Assembly (NCBI GenBank): GCA_900315075.1
Contig: OMXV01000027.1
Span: 1 to 64,000, forward strand
Source of the DNA: an uncultured Prevotellaceae bacterium
Lineage (GTDB): Bacteria; Bacteroidota; Bacteroidia; Bacteroidales; Bacteroidaceae
Length of the DNA stretch: 64,000 nucleotides
Direction of reading: 5' to 3'
The notes under the pieces are model-generated. The model saw nothing but the letters and a program-made list of their open reading frames with translations, had not been told where the DNA came from and ran no database searches. Made by a program: the position numbers and the translations under genes. Shown piece by piece: positions 17,530 through 27,900 of this stretch (positions within the stretch are counted from its first letter, which is position 1; each line of letters opens with the position of its first letter).

Positions 17530-20500
17530 TATTGATTCACAATTTTCTTACCATCCACAATATAGACGCCCTTGGGCAGATTGCTTAGGTCTATCGTTCC
17601 GTTGTTGATAGTCACAGAGGAAACTTTTACACCATCGATGGCATAGACATCCACCTGCTGACCCTCGGCTGCAGCAATGCGAGGTGTGCTGATACCGTCG
17701 GCGGTGTCGAAGGTGCCGATGTTCAGACAAGCTGGAGGTGTGATGGTGCGGTCGTTGATGGTGAAGTAGGCAAGGTTATGCTTACCAGTTATTAGTGTGG
17801 ATTCTATTGGTACGAAGGCGCTGCCGTTAGCATTGAGTACATACACATTATCTAAGCCTGAAGTAGAATCTAATTCTCCTGTCAAACCCACAAATTCGAA
17901 GCCATCGCTAACCACTGCAGATATGGCTGTTCGCTCAACAAGCGCATTTTCAGCGATGAATCGCATCTCTTTTTTTGTCAGGTCGTATTGTGCACCCCAA
18001 TGGTCACCAGGAACTGCGATGATATATGGCACGTTGGCCACCCACTCAAGGGCGTCGGCAAACTTCACCGTGTTGCCTTCCACCTGCTTGAACTCCCTTA
18101 CCCAGAAGTCTTTGTCGTCATTGGTCTCATTGCCATGATACCAGTCGATGCTATTGGCTTCGGAGGTGACGCTTTGCACGCCGAAGGGCAGCGTAATGGT
18201 CTGCCAACCGTTCTTTCCGTCGGCACCCAATTCAGGTGTCCATCTATAGACGACATTGCTTGCACGGAAGTTCATTGGAACAAAAAAGTCTTTATTTGCA
18301 TCCAGTTCGACTTCTCCGGCAATTCCTCCTTTTACGATTATAGCCCCATTGGGATTAAAGCCAGTGGCACTGCCAGTGGTATAATAGAGGGTGTTGGGAT
18401 TGTCGTTTAAGGTGATTTGATAATTGCCGAGACTGTTGCCAAGGTCTTCAAGGCTCACGGCACAGACGTCCCCAGGTACGGTGTAGTTGGTTGCCGGAGC
18501 CACTGCGGTGCGCTCACCAGTGGCTTTCCATGTTGCTATGGCGGGCACGACATCTAACCATACCGAAGCATCCAGCGTAGTTCCATCTGGTGCGTAAAGT
18601 GTATATCTGAATTGGTCTCCCACTGTCAAACCTGTATAGGTAACAGGGATTATCTTTGTCTCATTTGCCTTTATATTGATAGGAATCGATACTTCACGAG
18701 GATTGGACCACATCCCTTGTTCGTCTTCCTTGAGGAATACATTGACTCTTAGCGTGAGATCACCCGCAAAATCGAAGGAGCTATTATTTTTTAATGTGAC
18801 AGCTCCATCGAGCATTGAACCATACATCTTACCTCCATAAAAACCAGATTCAATGTTCTTGAAACTGACATCTAAATCTTGAAGTTCGGGCAATTCAGGA
18901 GCGGTGTAGTCTGAGAGGATGAATTCTTCGTTGGTATAGAGATTATTAGTATAGTACGTTGTCAATTGTAATTTCACCGTGCCTGACATTGGTTCGAAGA
19001 AGAAATCGATATAGTCTTCACCACCTATGGGGATATATATGCCTTCTTTTGCCATTGTTTGGTCGTCAATACGTAATGAGACATAGCTTGAAAAATCAGC
19101 GTTGCCTGTATTGGCAAAATATGTTCGGATTTGGGTGAAGTCTTCACCAAGGTCAAATCGCTGTTCTATTTTAGTGACGTTAATCGAATGGACAATAGCG
19201 GGGGGATTGATTTCCACATTGGTAAAGGTGGCATGGCCGTTGCTAATGACAACCTCTACGTATCTTTTGTCGGATCTTTCGTTGATGTACCATTCCTCGG
19301 TGCCGTTCACTCTGCTGATACCCACAATCTGGTAGGTGCCATCTGTCAGGTCATAGCCCAAGCCCCGGAACAATCCTCCTGAGGTTGAATAGGCATAAGT
19401 GGTTTCCAAAGTGGTACCTTGCTTGATGCTGTTTTGCTGTAAAATCTGTCCGTCCTGGCAGACAGCAAAGCCGAAATCAACACATCTATCTTCCTTTGCC
19501 AATGCGAAGGTAAACGTTACTTGAACACTATTAAACCCGGTAGTTGGGGCGTAGTCGATGGCCAAGTCACTTGTGACTTTCAGTTCTTGTGTTTCCAGTC
19601 CACTGTTTATTACTATAGGTTCTTCGGGCTCTTCTGTGTTGACGATTTCGGTGGCACTCACCCCGATGACGGCATCGTGTTCTAAGGAGTAGCCTCCGTA
19701 GCCAGAACTACCACCTGTACCCTGGTCTGCTGGCCTGAGTGCCTGCAGACGGAAGTATCCGTCGGATTGTCCTCCCCATCCCCAGTTGATGTGGTAGAGT
19801 CCGTGTCCGTCGTATCCATCGCAAATGAACTCATGTCCAGAACCTGCAGCAGATGTGTTCGCTCCATAGAGCACAGGCCGTCCGCATTTCAGTTCATTAT
19901 AGATGAGTTCATCCCATTCTTCTGTGGTGTAGGAAGAACGATAGACATATTGTGGGTCATTGGGATAGCCGAAACACTTTTTCAGCGCACCGGGAATATC
20001 GTACGGCGAGGCACTTGAGGCACCAGTGCCATAACGCATTTTAACGGCATGACCGCAGTAGAGCATTAATTCTGCCACGGCATTTTCTGCTTCTTCGTCA
20101 TCCTCTCCTGTGTTGATATAGACGGGTTTCATCTTATTCCACTTAAATGTAGTTGATGGGAGAGTCGGATATTTTTTATTTGAATAACTGGGAATAGTAT
20201 CAGTTGCAGCCTGTGGCCATTTGTGGTAGTACATCACCTGTGCCAATGCTGTGGCGACACAACCAGTGACTGCTTGTGCTCCGCTTGTGGTGAAACACAA
20301 CTGGTTGTAGGGGTCTTGTTGGTTCCAGTGGGTTTGGATGAGTGGGGCCACCACCTTACGGGTCATTTCCACGTCATTGTTGCCACTATTGGTTCTGGCG
20401 TTTCGTGCTCTGGCGTTTTCGATTTCCTCCACGTATCCCTTGAGGAATTCCTCCATGTTGGTAGGGATGTCGTTGGGGTTGAATGTACCGCTGTCGGCAT

Positions 20501-20783
20501 AACCTAAAACTTCATCTGCGCAGTCATCGCCGGCCATGATGACAAAACCTGCGTTTTGGCCGTTGTTAAACACATAGTAGCAGGGGTCCTTGGCTGGTGC
20601 CCCATGTTTTTGTGCCACTTGTCGTCCTTGATAGACGAGATTAAGGTTGGTGGCTGTAGTCATTCCTCTTTTCAGCAGGAATGCCTTTGCTTTCTGCAAT
20701 GCCTGAGCTTGTGTTATCGGGTTGGCGACAGCACACGCCACGCACAGCATGAACAACAGCGTGGAAAGGTAGATTTTTCTCAT
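17529..20783 (-). CDS. Secreted C10 (streptopain-like) cysteine peptidase with T9SS-type C-terminus
   Basis: Papain-fold protease, about 1084 residues. I start it at the ATG at 20783, because that Met begins a clean signal peptide (MRKIYLSTLLFMLCVACAVA). The frame is open to 20882, but the extra residues look like leader sequence and cover the promoter. The Spi/prodomain region spans about 25-140. The catalytic Cys175 is in QAVTGCVATALAQVMYYHKWP-type context, His317 in GSGHEFICDG, and NWGWGG follows. Several beta-sandwich-like regions come next. The tail (VDVYAIDGVKV, LSNLPKGVYIVDGKKIV) fits a Por/type IX sorting domain. The promoter at 20840-20870 is close to perfect. Likely a surface or secreted protease. 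Confidence 0.88.
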   Translation of the reverse strand: MRKIYLSTLLFMLCVACAVANPITQAQALQKAKAFLLKRGMTTATNLNLVYQGRQVAQKHGAPAKDPCYYVFNNGQNAGFVIMAGDDCADEVLGYADSGTFNPNDIPTNMEEFLKGYVEEIENARARNARTNSGNNDVEMTRKVVAPLIQTHWNQQDPYNQLCFTTSGAQAVTGCVATALAQVMYYHKWPQAATDTIPSYSNKKYPTLPSTTFKWNKMKPVYINTGEDDEEAENAVAELMLYCGHAVKMRYGTGASSASPYDIPGALKKCFGYPNDPQYVYRSSYTTEEWDELIYNELKCGRPVLYGANTSAAGSGHEFICDGYDGHGLYHINWGWGGQSDGYFRLQALRPADQGTGGSSGYGGYSLEHDAVIGVSATEIVNTEEPEEPIVINSGLETQELKVTSDLAIDYAPTTGFNSVQVTFTFALAKEDRCVDFGFAVCQDGQILQQNSIKQGTTLETTYAYSTSGGLFRGLGYDLTDGTYQIVGISRVNGTEEWYINERSDKRYVEVVISNGHATFTNVEINPPAIVHSINVTKIEQRFDLGEDFTQIRTYFANTGNADFSSYVSLRIDDQTMAKEGIYIPIGGEDYIDFFFEPMSGTVKLQLTTYYTNNLYTNEEFILSDYTAPELPELQDLDVSFKNIESGFYGGKMYGSMLDGAVTLKNNSSFDFAGDLTLRVNVFLKEDEQGMWSNPREVSIPINIKANETKIIPVTYTGLTVGDQFRYTLYAPDGTTLDASVWLDVVPAIATWKATGERTAVAPATNYTVPGDVCAVSLEDLGNSLGNYQITLNDNPNTLYYTTGSATGFNPNGAIIVKGGIAGEVELDANKDFFVPMNFRASNVVYRWTPELGADGKNGWQTITLPFGVQSVTSEANSIDWYHGNETNDDKDFWVREFKQVEGNTVKFADALEWVANVPYIIAVPGDHWGAQYDLTKKEMRFIAENALVERTAISAVVSDGFEFVGLTGELDSTSGLDNVYVLNANGSAFVPIESTLITGKHNLAYFTINDRTITPPACLNIGTFDTADGISTPRIAAAEGQQVDVYAIDGVKVSSVTINNGTIDLSNLPKGVYIVDGKKIVNQ

Positions 20784-20839
20784 ATCGATTGTTGATTGTT
20801 GATTGTTTGGATGATTCAATAGATACTTTGTACAAGCTG

Positions 20840-20870
20840 CAAAAATAGTGAATGTTAACGACAATACAAA
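20840..20870 (-). promoter_or_regulatory. Consensus promoter of the C10 peptidase
   Basis: On the minus strand TTTG (20870-20867), 19 bases, then TATTTTTG (20847-20840). This is an exact TTTG-N19-TAnnTTTG promoter 57 bases before the start. It supports the start at 20783. Confidence 0.8.
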
Positions 20871-20958
20871 ATATAAAAGCAATTTTCAATCTTCAATTTT
20901 TAATTTTCCACGCAATTTTTTCAAACTTTGCCGTTTATATAGTAGTAGAGAATAGTTT

Positions 20959-23900
20959 ATGAAGACATTTCCTTTGTTGCAATCGCAGATGGGTGTAGTG
21001 CTTGCTTGTTGTAAGCACCCAGATTCCACATGCTACAATCTACCCAGTGCCATCCCATATTCATGTAAGATAGATGCCAGACGGCTTGTAAATGCCATAC
21101 AAGTGGTGGTTGACGCTCGCCCTATCCTAAAAACTCGTTTAGTGAAGGATGATCAAGGGAAGGTAAGGCAGTTTGCCGACAAAGAAATGTCGATTCCCAT
21201 TCCTGTGAGGCATACCACTGAGAATGAGGCGGGACGGTATATCCGTCATGGTTTTGTGAGGCCTTTCAACTTGTTTGGAGAAGGTCCGCTGTGTCGTTTC
21301 GAAGTGCTCGTCACTGAACAGCACTGTTGGTTGCTGTGGGATTTTCATCATGTTATAGCCGATGGTATTACTATCGCCCATCATTTTGTTGAAAGAGACC
21401 TTCCTGCCGCCTATTTGGACGAGGAATTAGTAGATGCTGAAATGGGGATGTATCATCAGGCAGAAGTCGAGGAAGATAGTTTTGGCGGAACCGCCTATCA
21501 ACAGGCACGGGAGTATTTCCGTTCGGCTTTTGAATCCTATGAGATGACACGGCTGGGTGCTCCATCGCCTGCATTGGACCATGTCCCTACCTGTAGCACG
21601 TATGTGAGTAGAGAAGCGGTCGATGCGTGGTGCAGGCGTCATCACGCCCGTCCTCATGCCTTTCTGATGTCGGTTTTTAATATTGTCCTTGCCAAATATA
21701 GTCATTCCACCCGCTTGGCATACGCCACGTTGTTTCATGGTCGTACCGATCGACGACTCCGCGAGGCATACGGCATGTTTGTCAAGACCATGCCAGTAGC
21801 CTGTGAGATTCATCCAACAGACCGTATGGAGGATGCTGTGGCTGAAGTGCAACGATATCTTTTCTCGGCAATACGTCATAGTGCATATCCTTTCACCCAT
21901 TTCTGTCATGATATGCAGGCTGCACCAGGTATTACCTTCGCCTTTCAGGGAGAGAGCATTTTGGAACAGGTTTCTTTAGACGGACAACAGACTAAAGGGG
22001 TGCAATTAGAGCGCGATGCGATGGACGGTGAACTCAGTTGCGTGGTCTATTGTCAGGAAAATGAATATGAGATTCGTGCAGAGGCTCCAGACAACGGGCG
22101 TTTCCCTCATTGGGCAGTGCTTGTGGCAAAGGCAATGAAAAACGGTGTAGAATATATTCTCGGTCATCCAGAGACGTGTCACGGCGATGTGGATATAGTA
22201 AATGAGGAGGAGAAAAAATCCTTGTTGTTACTCTCTCAAGGCGAGTCGATGGAAGTGGACGACAGTGAAACTTGGGTCGATGATTTCCTCAGACAGGTAG
22301 AGACTTCCCCAGATGTATTGGCAGTGAGCGATGGCACCACCTCGCTGACCTATAGCGAATTAGAGAAAACAACCGCAAAAGTGGCTGCATTTCTGTGTCA
22401 AGAGTCGGTGGGCTGTGGTGACTTCGTTGGTGTGGAGGCCACACCATGTACTGACTTTTTGGTAGCTGCCATCGGTGTGATGCGAAGTGGTGCTGCATAC
22501 GTGCCTATCGCCCCCCAATGGCCTGACCGACATCGACAAGACATCATCGAGAACGCCCAGTTGAAAAAGGTCTTAACGATTGATGCTATTAATACCATAG
22601 CCACAATAGATAGTTTAAACACCAAAGATGCAATGGCTCGCTCGGAAGATGCAGCCTATGTCATTTTCACCTCTGGCACCACAGGCAGCTCCAAGGGTGT
22701 TGTCATTCCTCACCGTGCCCTGCACAATCTGTCACACTTCATTGTCAAGCGATGGCGGTTGACGGCATCGAGCCGCATCAGTTGCCATTCATCATTAGCT
22801 TTTGATGGGTCGGTGGAGGACCTCTTTCCTGTGCTTACCGTTGGTGGGACTGTTTATATCATGCCTGAAGAGGTGCGACGTGATCCCGATTCTCTCCATC
22901 GCTTTATCGACCAGCACCAGATTACCGGTGGCTGTTATACCACAGCCATGGCCCCATTGCTTGCCGCCCGGCAGCATCCCTCGCTCGACTATCTCTGCGT
23001 CGGCGGGGAAAAATTGCTCTATCGTCCAGATACGGATTGTCGTGTTTACAATACATATGGTCCGACTGAATTTACCGTTGATGCCACTTACCATGAGTTG
23101 TCGAATCAAGATGGCGATGACATCCCCATTGGTCGTCCGCTATCCAACTGTGCAGCATACGTTATCGACCCCTTCGGCATGCTGGTGCCAAGGGGGATTG
23201 TGGGAGAACTGTGCCTACAAGGGCCGCAGATGGCTTTGGGTTACCTACATGACCCATCGCTAACTGAAGAAAAGTTTACCAATGCTCCATTTACCGATGG
23301 AATTATCTATCATACCGGCGATTTGGTGAGATGGGATGAGCAAGGGTGCCTGCACTATGTGGGACGCAATGACCATCAGGTGAAGGTCAATGGATATCGT
23401 ATTGCTATTGACGAGGTGGAAAGCAATATTGCCTCATTAAGCTTTATTCAGCAGGTGGCAGTTTGTATTAAGCAGATGGGTACCCATGAGGTCTTATGTG
23501 CCTTCTTCACTGCAGATAGTGAAATCTCATCTGAACAAATGAAGAGTGCATTGGGCGATAAATGTCCCGCCTATATGATTCCAGCAGTGTTTGTGCAGAT
23601 GGAGAAGCTCCCCCTTAATGCTAACGGAAAAGTGGACTATAAACGACTTCAGATGCCACAATGCTCGGGAGCGGAACATGGGTGTCAACAACCAGAAAAT
23701 GGGCTGGAACGTCTCTTCTGCCAGATTTTTGCTAAGGTGTTGGATATGGAGACCTTTGGCGTGACAGATGATTTCTTTCAATTTGGTGGCACTTCCATCA
23801 TGGTGATGAGGGTGATGATGGAAGCTGAAAAAGCAGGGGTGCACATCCAGTACGGTGATGTGTTCCGCTATTCCACGCCGCAATTGTTGGCAAGAAAGAT

Positions 23901-24975
23901 AAACGATGAAGCTGCTGCTGCTGATGTTGAAAACCAAGCCCTCGCTGATTATGACTATGCACCACTGCATAGATTTCTGAGTAATCAGAATACTCGGAGT
24001 AATCGGAATAATCAGAGTACTCGGAATACTCAGAGTAATCGGAATACTCAGAGTAATCGGAGTAATCGGAATACTCGGAGCATTCTGATTACAGGTGCCA
24101 CAGGCTTTTTGGGGGCTCATTTGCTGCGTCAATTGTTGGATGATAAGAATAGCGGCGGATGCGATACACCGTGTTTCAACGGTGGCGAAGCCATCCGCTG
24201 CGTGGTTCGAGCTGCGACAGAAAAAGAGGCATGGGAGCGGCTTGATGAGGTCTGGCAGTTTTATTTTGACCATCCTTTGATGGATAACGAGCGTAGTAGG
24301 GTAGGGTTGATTGTCGGTGACCTGACAGATGACGGATTCTTGTCATTGTTAGAAGACAAACATTTCGATTTGGTGCTGAATTGTGCCGCAGATGTACGAC
24401 ATTTTGCACAACGTGACACCCTCCTTCGAGTGAACACCCAGGCGGTGACCCGTTTGGCTGACTATTGTCTTGCACATCATGCACGCCTTGTGCATATCTC
24501 CACACTCAGCGTAGCTGGTTTTTCGTCCTCAGGAAAGCCTCTCACCCTGACCGACCGAGAGTTGTATGTCGGTCAACAATTTCATGAAGATTATTCTCTA
24601 TCGAAATTTTTAGCCGAGCGTGCATTATTGGAGCGAATGGCTTCTCAGGGGTTGGATGGGCAGATAGTGAGGATAGGCAACCTCACAGCAAGACAATCTG
24701 ACGGACGTTTCCAACGTCATCCAGAGTGCAATGCTTTTGCCATGGCATTGCAGGTGATGGCCGAACAAAAAACGATACCACAGTCAGCTATGGAGATGAC
24801 TGTGGATATCTCGCCAGTGGATGTTGTGGCTAAAGAGTTAGCCGAACTTGTCTATTGCGATTTGTCGATAGGTATTGTCCATTTGGCACACCCCTATAAA
24901 GAAGGTCTCACCGGCCTACTTTCCAATTATTCTCACGGTATCTCCAGTGATTTGAACGATACCTTTTCGGGCTAA
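20959..24975 (+). CDS. Single-module NRPS: condensation-adenylation-carrier-thioester reductase
   Basis: 1338-residue assembly-line enzyme. The condensation domain has HHVIADG at 130-136. The adenylation domain (about 430-905) has YVIFTSGTTGSSKG, SLAFDGSVEDLF, YNTYGPTEF, HTGDLVRW and LPLNANGKVDY. A by-eye reading of the specificity pocket gives DGECCGTVDK, which I cannot match confidently to a substrate. The carrier domain has FFQFGGTSIMVM with the phosphopantetheine Ser near 944. Residues about 1008-1043 are a linker of Ser/Asn/Gln/Thr/Arg triplets from a 9-bp DNA repeat. The reductase domain opens with ILITGATGFLG and has YSLSKFLAERALL. The layout predicts an N-acylated amino aldehyde or alcohol. 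The reductase ends early and the last 60 bases overlap the convergent helicase gene. No phosphopantetheinyl transferase or exporter is adjacent. Confidence 0.9.
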   Translation: MKTFPLLQSQMGVVLACCKHPDSTCYNLPSAIPYSCKIDARRLVNAIQVVVDARPILKTRLVKDDQGKVRQFADKEMSIPIPVRHTTENEAGRYIRHGFVRPFNLFGEGPLCRFEVLVTEQHCWLLWDFHHVIADGITIAHHFVERDLPAAYLDEELVDAEMGMYHQAEVEEDSFGGTAYQQAREYFRSAFESYEMTRLGAPSPALDHVPTCSTYVSREAVDAWCRRHHARPHAFLMSVFNIVLAKYSHSTRLAYATLFHGRTDRRLREAYGMFVKTMPVACEIHPTDRMEDAVAEVQRYLFSAIRHSAYPFTHFCHDMQAAPGITFAFQGESILEQVSLDGQQTKGVQLERDAMDGELSCVVYCQENEYEIRAEAPDNGRFPHWAVLVAKAMKNGVEYILGHPETCHGDVDIVNEEEKKSLLLLSQGESMEVDDSETWVDDFLRQVETSPDVLAVSDGTTSLTYSELEKTTAKVAAFLCQESVGCGDFVGVEATPCTDFLVAAIGVMRSGAAYVPIAPQWPDRHRQDIIENAQLKKVLTIDAINTIATIDSLNTKDAMARSEDAAYVIFTSGTTGSSKGVVIPHRALHNLSHFIVKRWRLTASSRISCHSSLAFDGSVEDLFPVLTVGGTVYIMPEEVRRDPDSLHRFIDQHQITGGCYTTAMAPLLAARQHPSLDYLCVGGEKLLYRPDTDCRVYNTYGPTEFTVDATYHELSNQDGDDIPIGRPLSNCAAYVIDPFGMLVPRGIVGELCLQGPQMALGYLHDPSLTEEKFTNAPFTDGIIYHTGDLVRWDEQGCLHYVGRNDHQVKVNGYRIAIDEVESNIASLSFIQQVAVCIKQMGTHEVLCAFFTADSEISSEQMKSALGDKCPAYMIPAVFVQMEKLPLNANGKVDYKRLQMPQCSGAEHGCQQPENGLERLFCQIFAKVLDMETFGVTDDFFQFGGTSIMVMRVMMEAEKAGVHIQYGDVFRYSTPQLLARKINDEAAAADVENQALADYDYAPLHRFLSNQNTRSNRNNQSTRNTQSNRNTQSNRSNRNTRSILITGATGFLGAHLLRQLLDDKNSGGCDTPCFNGGEAIRCVVRAATEKEAWERLDEVWQFYFDHPLMDNERSRVGLIVGDLTDDGFLSLLEDKHFDLVLNCAADVRHFAQRDTLLRVNTQAVTRLADYCLAHHARLVHISTLSVAGFSSSGKPLTLTDRELYVGQQFHEDYSLSKFLAERALLERMASQGLDGQIVRIGNLTARQSDGRFQRHPECNAFAMALQVMAEQKTIPQSAMEMTVDISPVDVVAKELAELVYCDLSIGIVHLAHPYKEGLTGLLSNYSHGISSDLNDTFSG
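23980..24087 (+). repeat. 12-unit 9-bp tandem array inside the NRPS gene
   Basis: Twelve 9-base units of the form ARTAMTCRG (AGTAATCAG, AATACTCGG, AGTACTCGG, the last degenerate) encode (S/N)(N/T)(Q/R) triplets between carrier and reductase domains. The unit length keeps the frame at any copy number. The related array at 30758-30865 also has 12 units. Confidence 0.9.
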
Positions 24976-27900
24976 TTGGTCGATGGCCTGTAGAATACCA
25001 TTGTAGATGCCGATACGCTTGCGGTTGTATCCTAACATGTTGCTCACTTGTTTCTGAATGGATTCGATGGGTGCCGACATCGACTCGGCGATAGCCAGTC
25101 GGGTGGCATTCATAAATTCCACCATCGGTATCTCATTGTCATCACGTTCAGACGAGATGCGGTATTTGTCATACCCCTTTGATGCCTGTTCATTTTCCCA
25201 GTAATAGGGGTTGTCGCGTGGTGACTGTGGGTCGAGCCATCCCACGCGCATAGCCACGTCGGAGATTTGTTCGGCAATTTGCGGTGTCATGCGCCCCGAT
25301 GGGAAGAGCATAGGAATACGCTTGCAGAGTGTCGCCAAGGTTACTGGTTGCTCTGTTTTTATTACTTCGGCAATGGCAGATTGCATCTGTCGTTTTGCCA
25401 CTTGGAATGCCCCAATGCTCAATGGTCTCTTCTGGGTTAGGCTCAACTCGCAGCGCATGTAGGGAATGCCAAGGTCGTTGGTGCGCTCGGTCAGTATCTC
25501 ATCGGCTCTGACGGCAAAGGGAATGGAGGAGGCCAGTTTGGGTTGTTGTTCCTTAGTGTCGCCTGGAGTGGATGATTTTGTGGGATTGATGGGCTGGGCC
25601 GACATCAAAGGCTGAGCTTTGGCGATAGGTTTATCCGGTGCATTTTTCGCTTTTTTTGCCGCTTCCAGTTCGCTGATGAGCCTTGTGAGCACTCGCTCAC
25701 GGTTCATAAACCAATCTACAGTCCACACGCGCTGGAGATTCCAGCCGAGTCCTTGCAGTACGCCAGGTTGGCAGATCTCACGGTCGCGCTCAGTGAGGGT
25801 ATTGTAATAGCGTCGTCCGTCAATCATAATACCCATGATATATCCATCATTGTTGTCAGGGTCGATTACGGCGAGGTCCACCTTGAAGCGTGAACGGCCC
25901 ACCTGTGTATCCACCTGATAGCCGCGTGCGCGCAGTTCGGCAGCCACGGAGTCGATAACCTGGGTCTCCGACTGTTGTTCGGTGACCTGTGCCGCTGCTA
26001 CAGGCATGCGTCCGCTACGTGCAAATTCAAGGAATCGCTTCAGTCCTTCCACACCACGTGCCTGACTGCGGTTGAGGTCGATTTGTTCGGGTTGGAGTGT
26101 CGAGAACACCATCATCTCGTTGCGTGCTCGACTCACAGCCACATTCAGTCTTCGCTCGCCACCTTGGTTGTTGAGTGGACCGAAGTTCATTGATACCTTG
26201 CCGCTCTTGTCAGGACCATAGCCCACGGAGAAGAGGATGACGTCGCGTTCGTCGCCCTGTACATTCTCCAAGTTCTTGATGAAGATAGGCTCTTCACAGT
26301 CATAGGCGCGTCGCTCCAACTGCGGGTTCTTTGCCAGTTCATCGACGAGGATATCCTCGATGAGGTCTTGCTGCACTTTGCTGAACGAGACAATACCGAT
26401 GCTCTGCTTGCAGAGCTTGTCGTCGGCAAGACGGCGTATGACTTCCTTGACAATAGCTTCTGCCTCAGTGCGATTGCAGCGTGTGCGTCCCATGTCGTAG
26501 GTGCCATCGACGGGTACGAGTGAAACCTTCGAGGCTCGGTCGTCGACAGATGGGAAAGTGTATAGTTTGCCGTCATAGTATTGCGAATTGCTGAAGGCGA
26601 TGAGGCTTTCGTGTCGGCTGCGGTAGTGCCAGGTGAGGTAATGGTCTGGGAACGAAAGGGTGATGCAGTCGTCGAGGATACTCTCCATGTCGTCGTTGTC
26701 GGCCTCGCTTTCGTCCACTTGCGTGGTGGTGAAGAAACTGGTCGGTGGCATCTGCTTCGGGTCGCCCACCACGATGAGTGCTTTTCCGCGAGCGATGGCT
26801 CCGATTGCCTCGCTGGTAGGCATCTGAGATGCCTCGTCGAAGACCACAATGTCGAATTTCTCTTGGTCGAGGTCAATAAACTGTGCCACGGAGATAGGAC
26901 TCATCAACATACATGGACATAATTTGGGCAGCAGTGTAGGTATCTGGTCAATGATATGCCGGATAGTAGCGCCTCGTCCGCCAGAATTGATGTAGCGTTT
27001 CAGTATGCCCACCTCGGAACCCGTTGCTGCTTCGACAGTGAGTGAAGGGATGCGCGATGCTAGTTTGCAGTAGAGTGCCTTCTTGGTGAGCTCCTGGAAC
27101 TGCTTGGCCATGTCGCGGTATTTCTTGATGGTATCCTCGAAAATCATACCATTAAACATCTGCAGGTCTTGGTTGCCATCTATCACCGACATCGATAAGC
27201 GATGGTAGAGTCCACGGAGCATCGCATCGCGTGCTTCTGTGGCATCGTGACTATTTTCGATGTAGGTGGTGACACGTTCCAGACCCTTGTTTGCCATTTC
27301 ACGCTTGCGCAGGCACCATTGTGCCCAGTCTCTCGAGGTGTTTATGTTTTGTAACCATATAGGAATCTTTGTGGTCACATCGTCGAGCGACATCCGTGGG
27401 TCGATGGCGCAGTAGTTGGTTGCGTTGTTAAGCAGAGCACAAAGTTGTTTCAGCGCCACGGGATTGAGTCGCTGAGAAGCTATGCTATCGAGTGGCGGAA
27501 TATAGGCGGTAGGTGTGCCGGCCTCGTTGAGAATGGCTTGGATAACAGGGGCTTGCTGCAGACTATGTTCCATCTGGTCCCATTGTTGGGCTCCAGCTGT
27601 GGCAAGTGGTCCGAAGACTGCTGTGAGGTTGCCTTGCTGGGCTGCCACGGCAGCAGTCAATTGTTGGTGTTCCTCCAGGAGTGTGATGAGTCCGGGCATA
27701 TCGCCGCCTTTGATGTCAGAGCGATATGCTTTCATCTTTTTCACCACCTTGCGCTTAGCGAAGTATTTGGGTATGAACCACTTGTCGATGGCTTTCGTCC
27801 ATTCATCCTTGAGGGTGGCAACATTCAGCGACAATATTTGTGGTGTATATTGTGCAGATATTTGGGCTGCTTTAGCATCGCGCTGCTTACCTGTGGCGAT

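Noticed and set aside
23527..24273. 248-codon frame antisense to the NRPS
   Set aside because: Its repeats (ITPITLSIP) are merely the reverse reading of the 9-bp array; no start signal.
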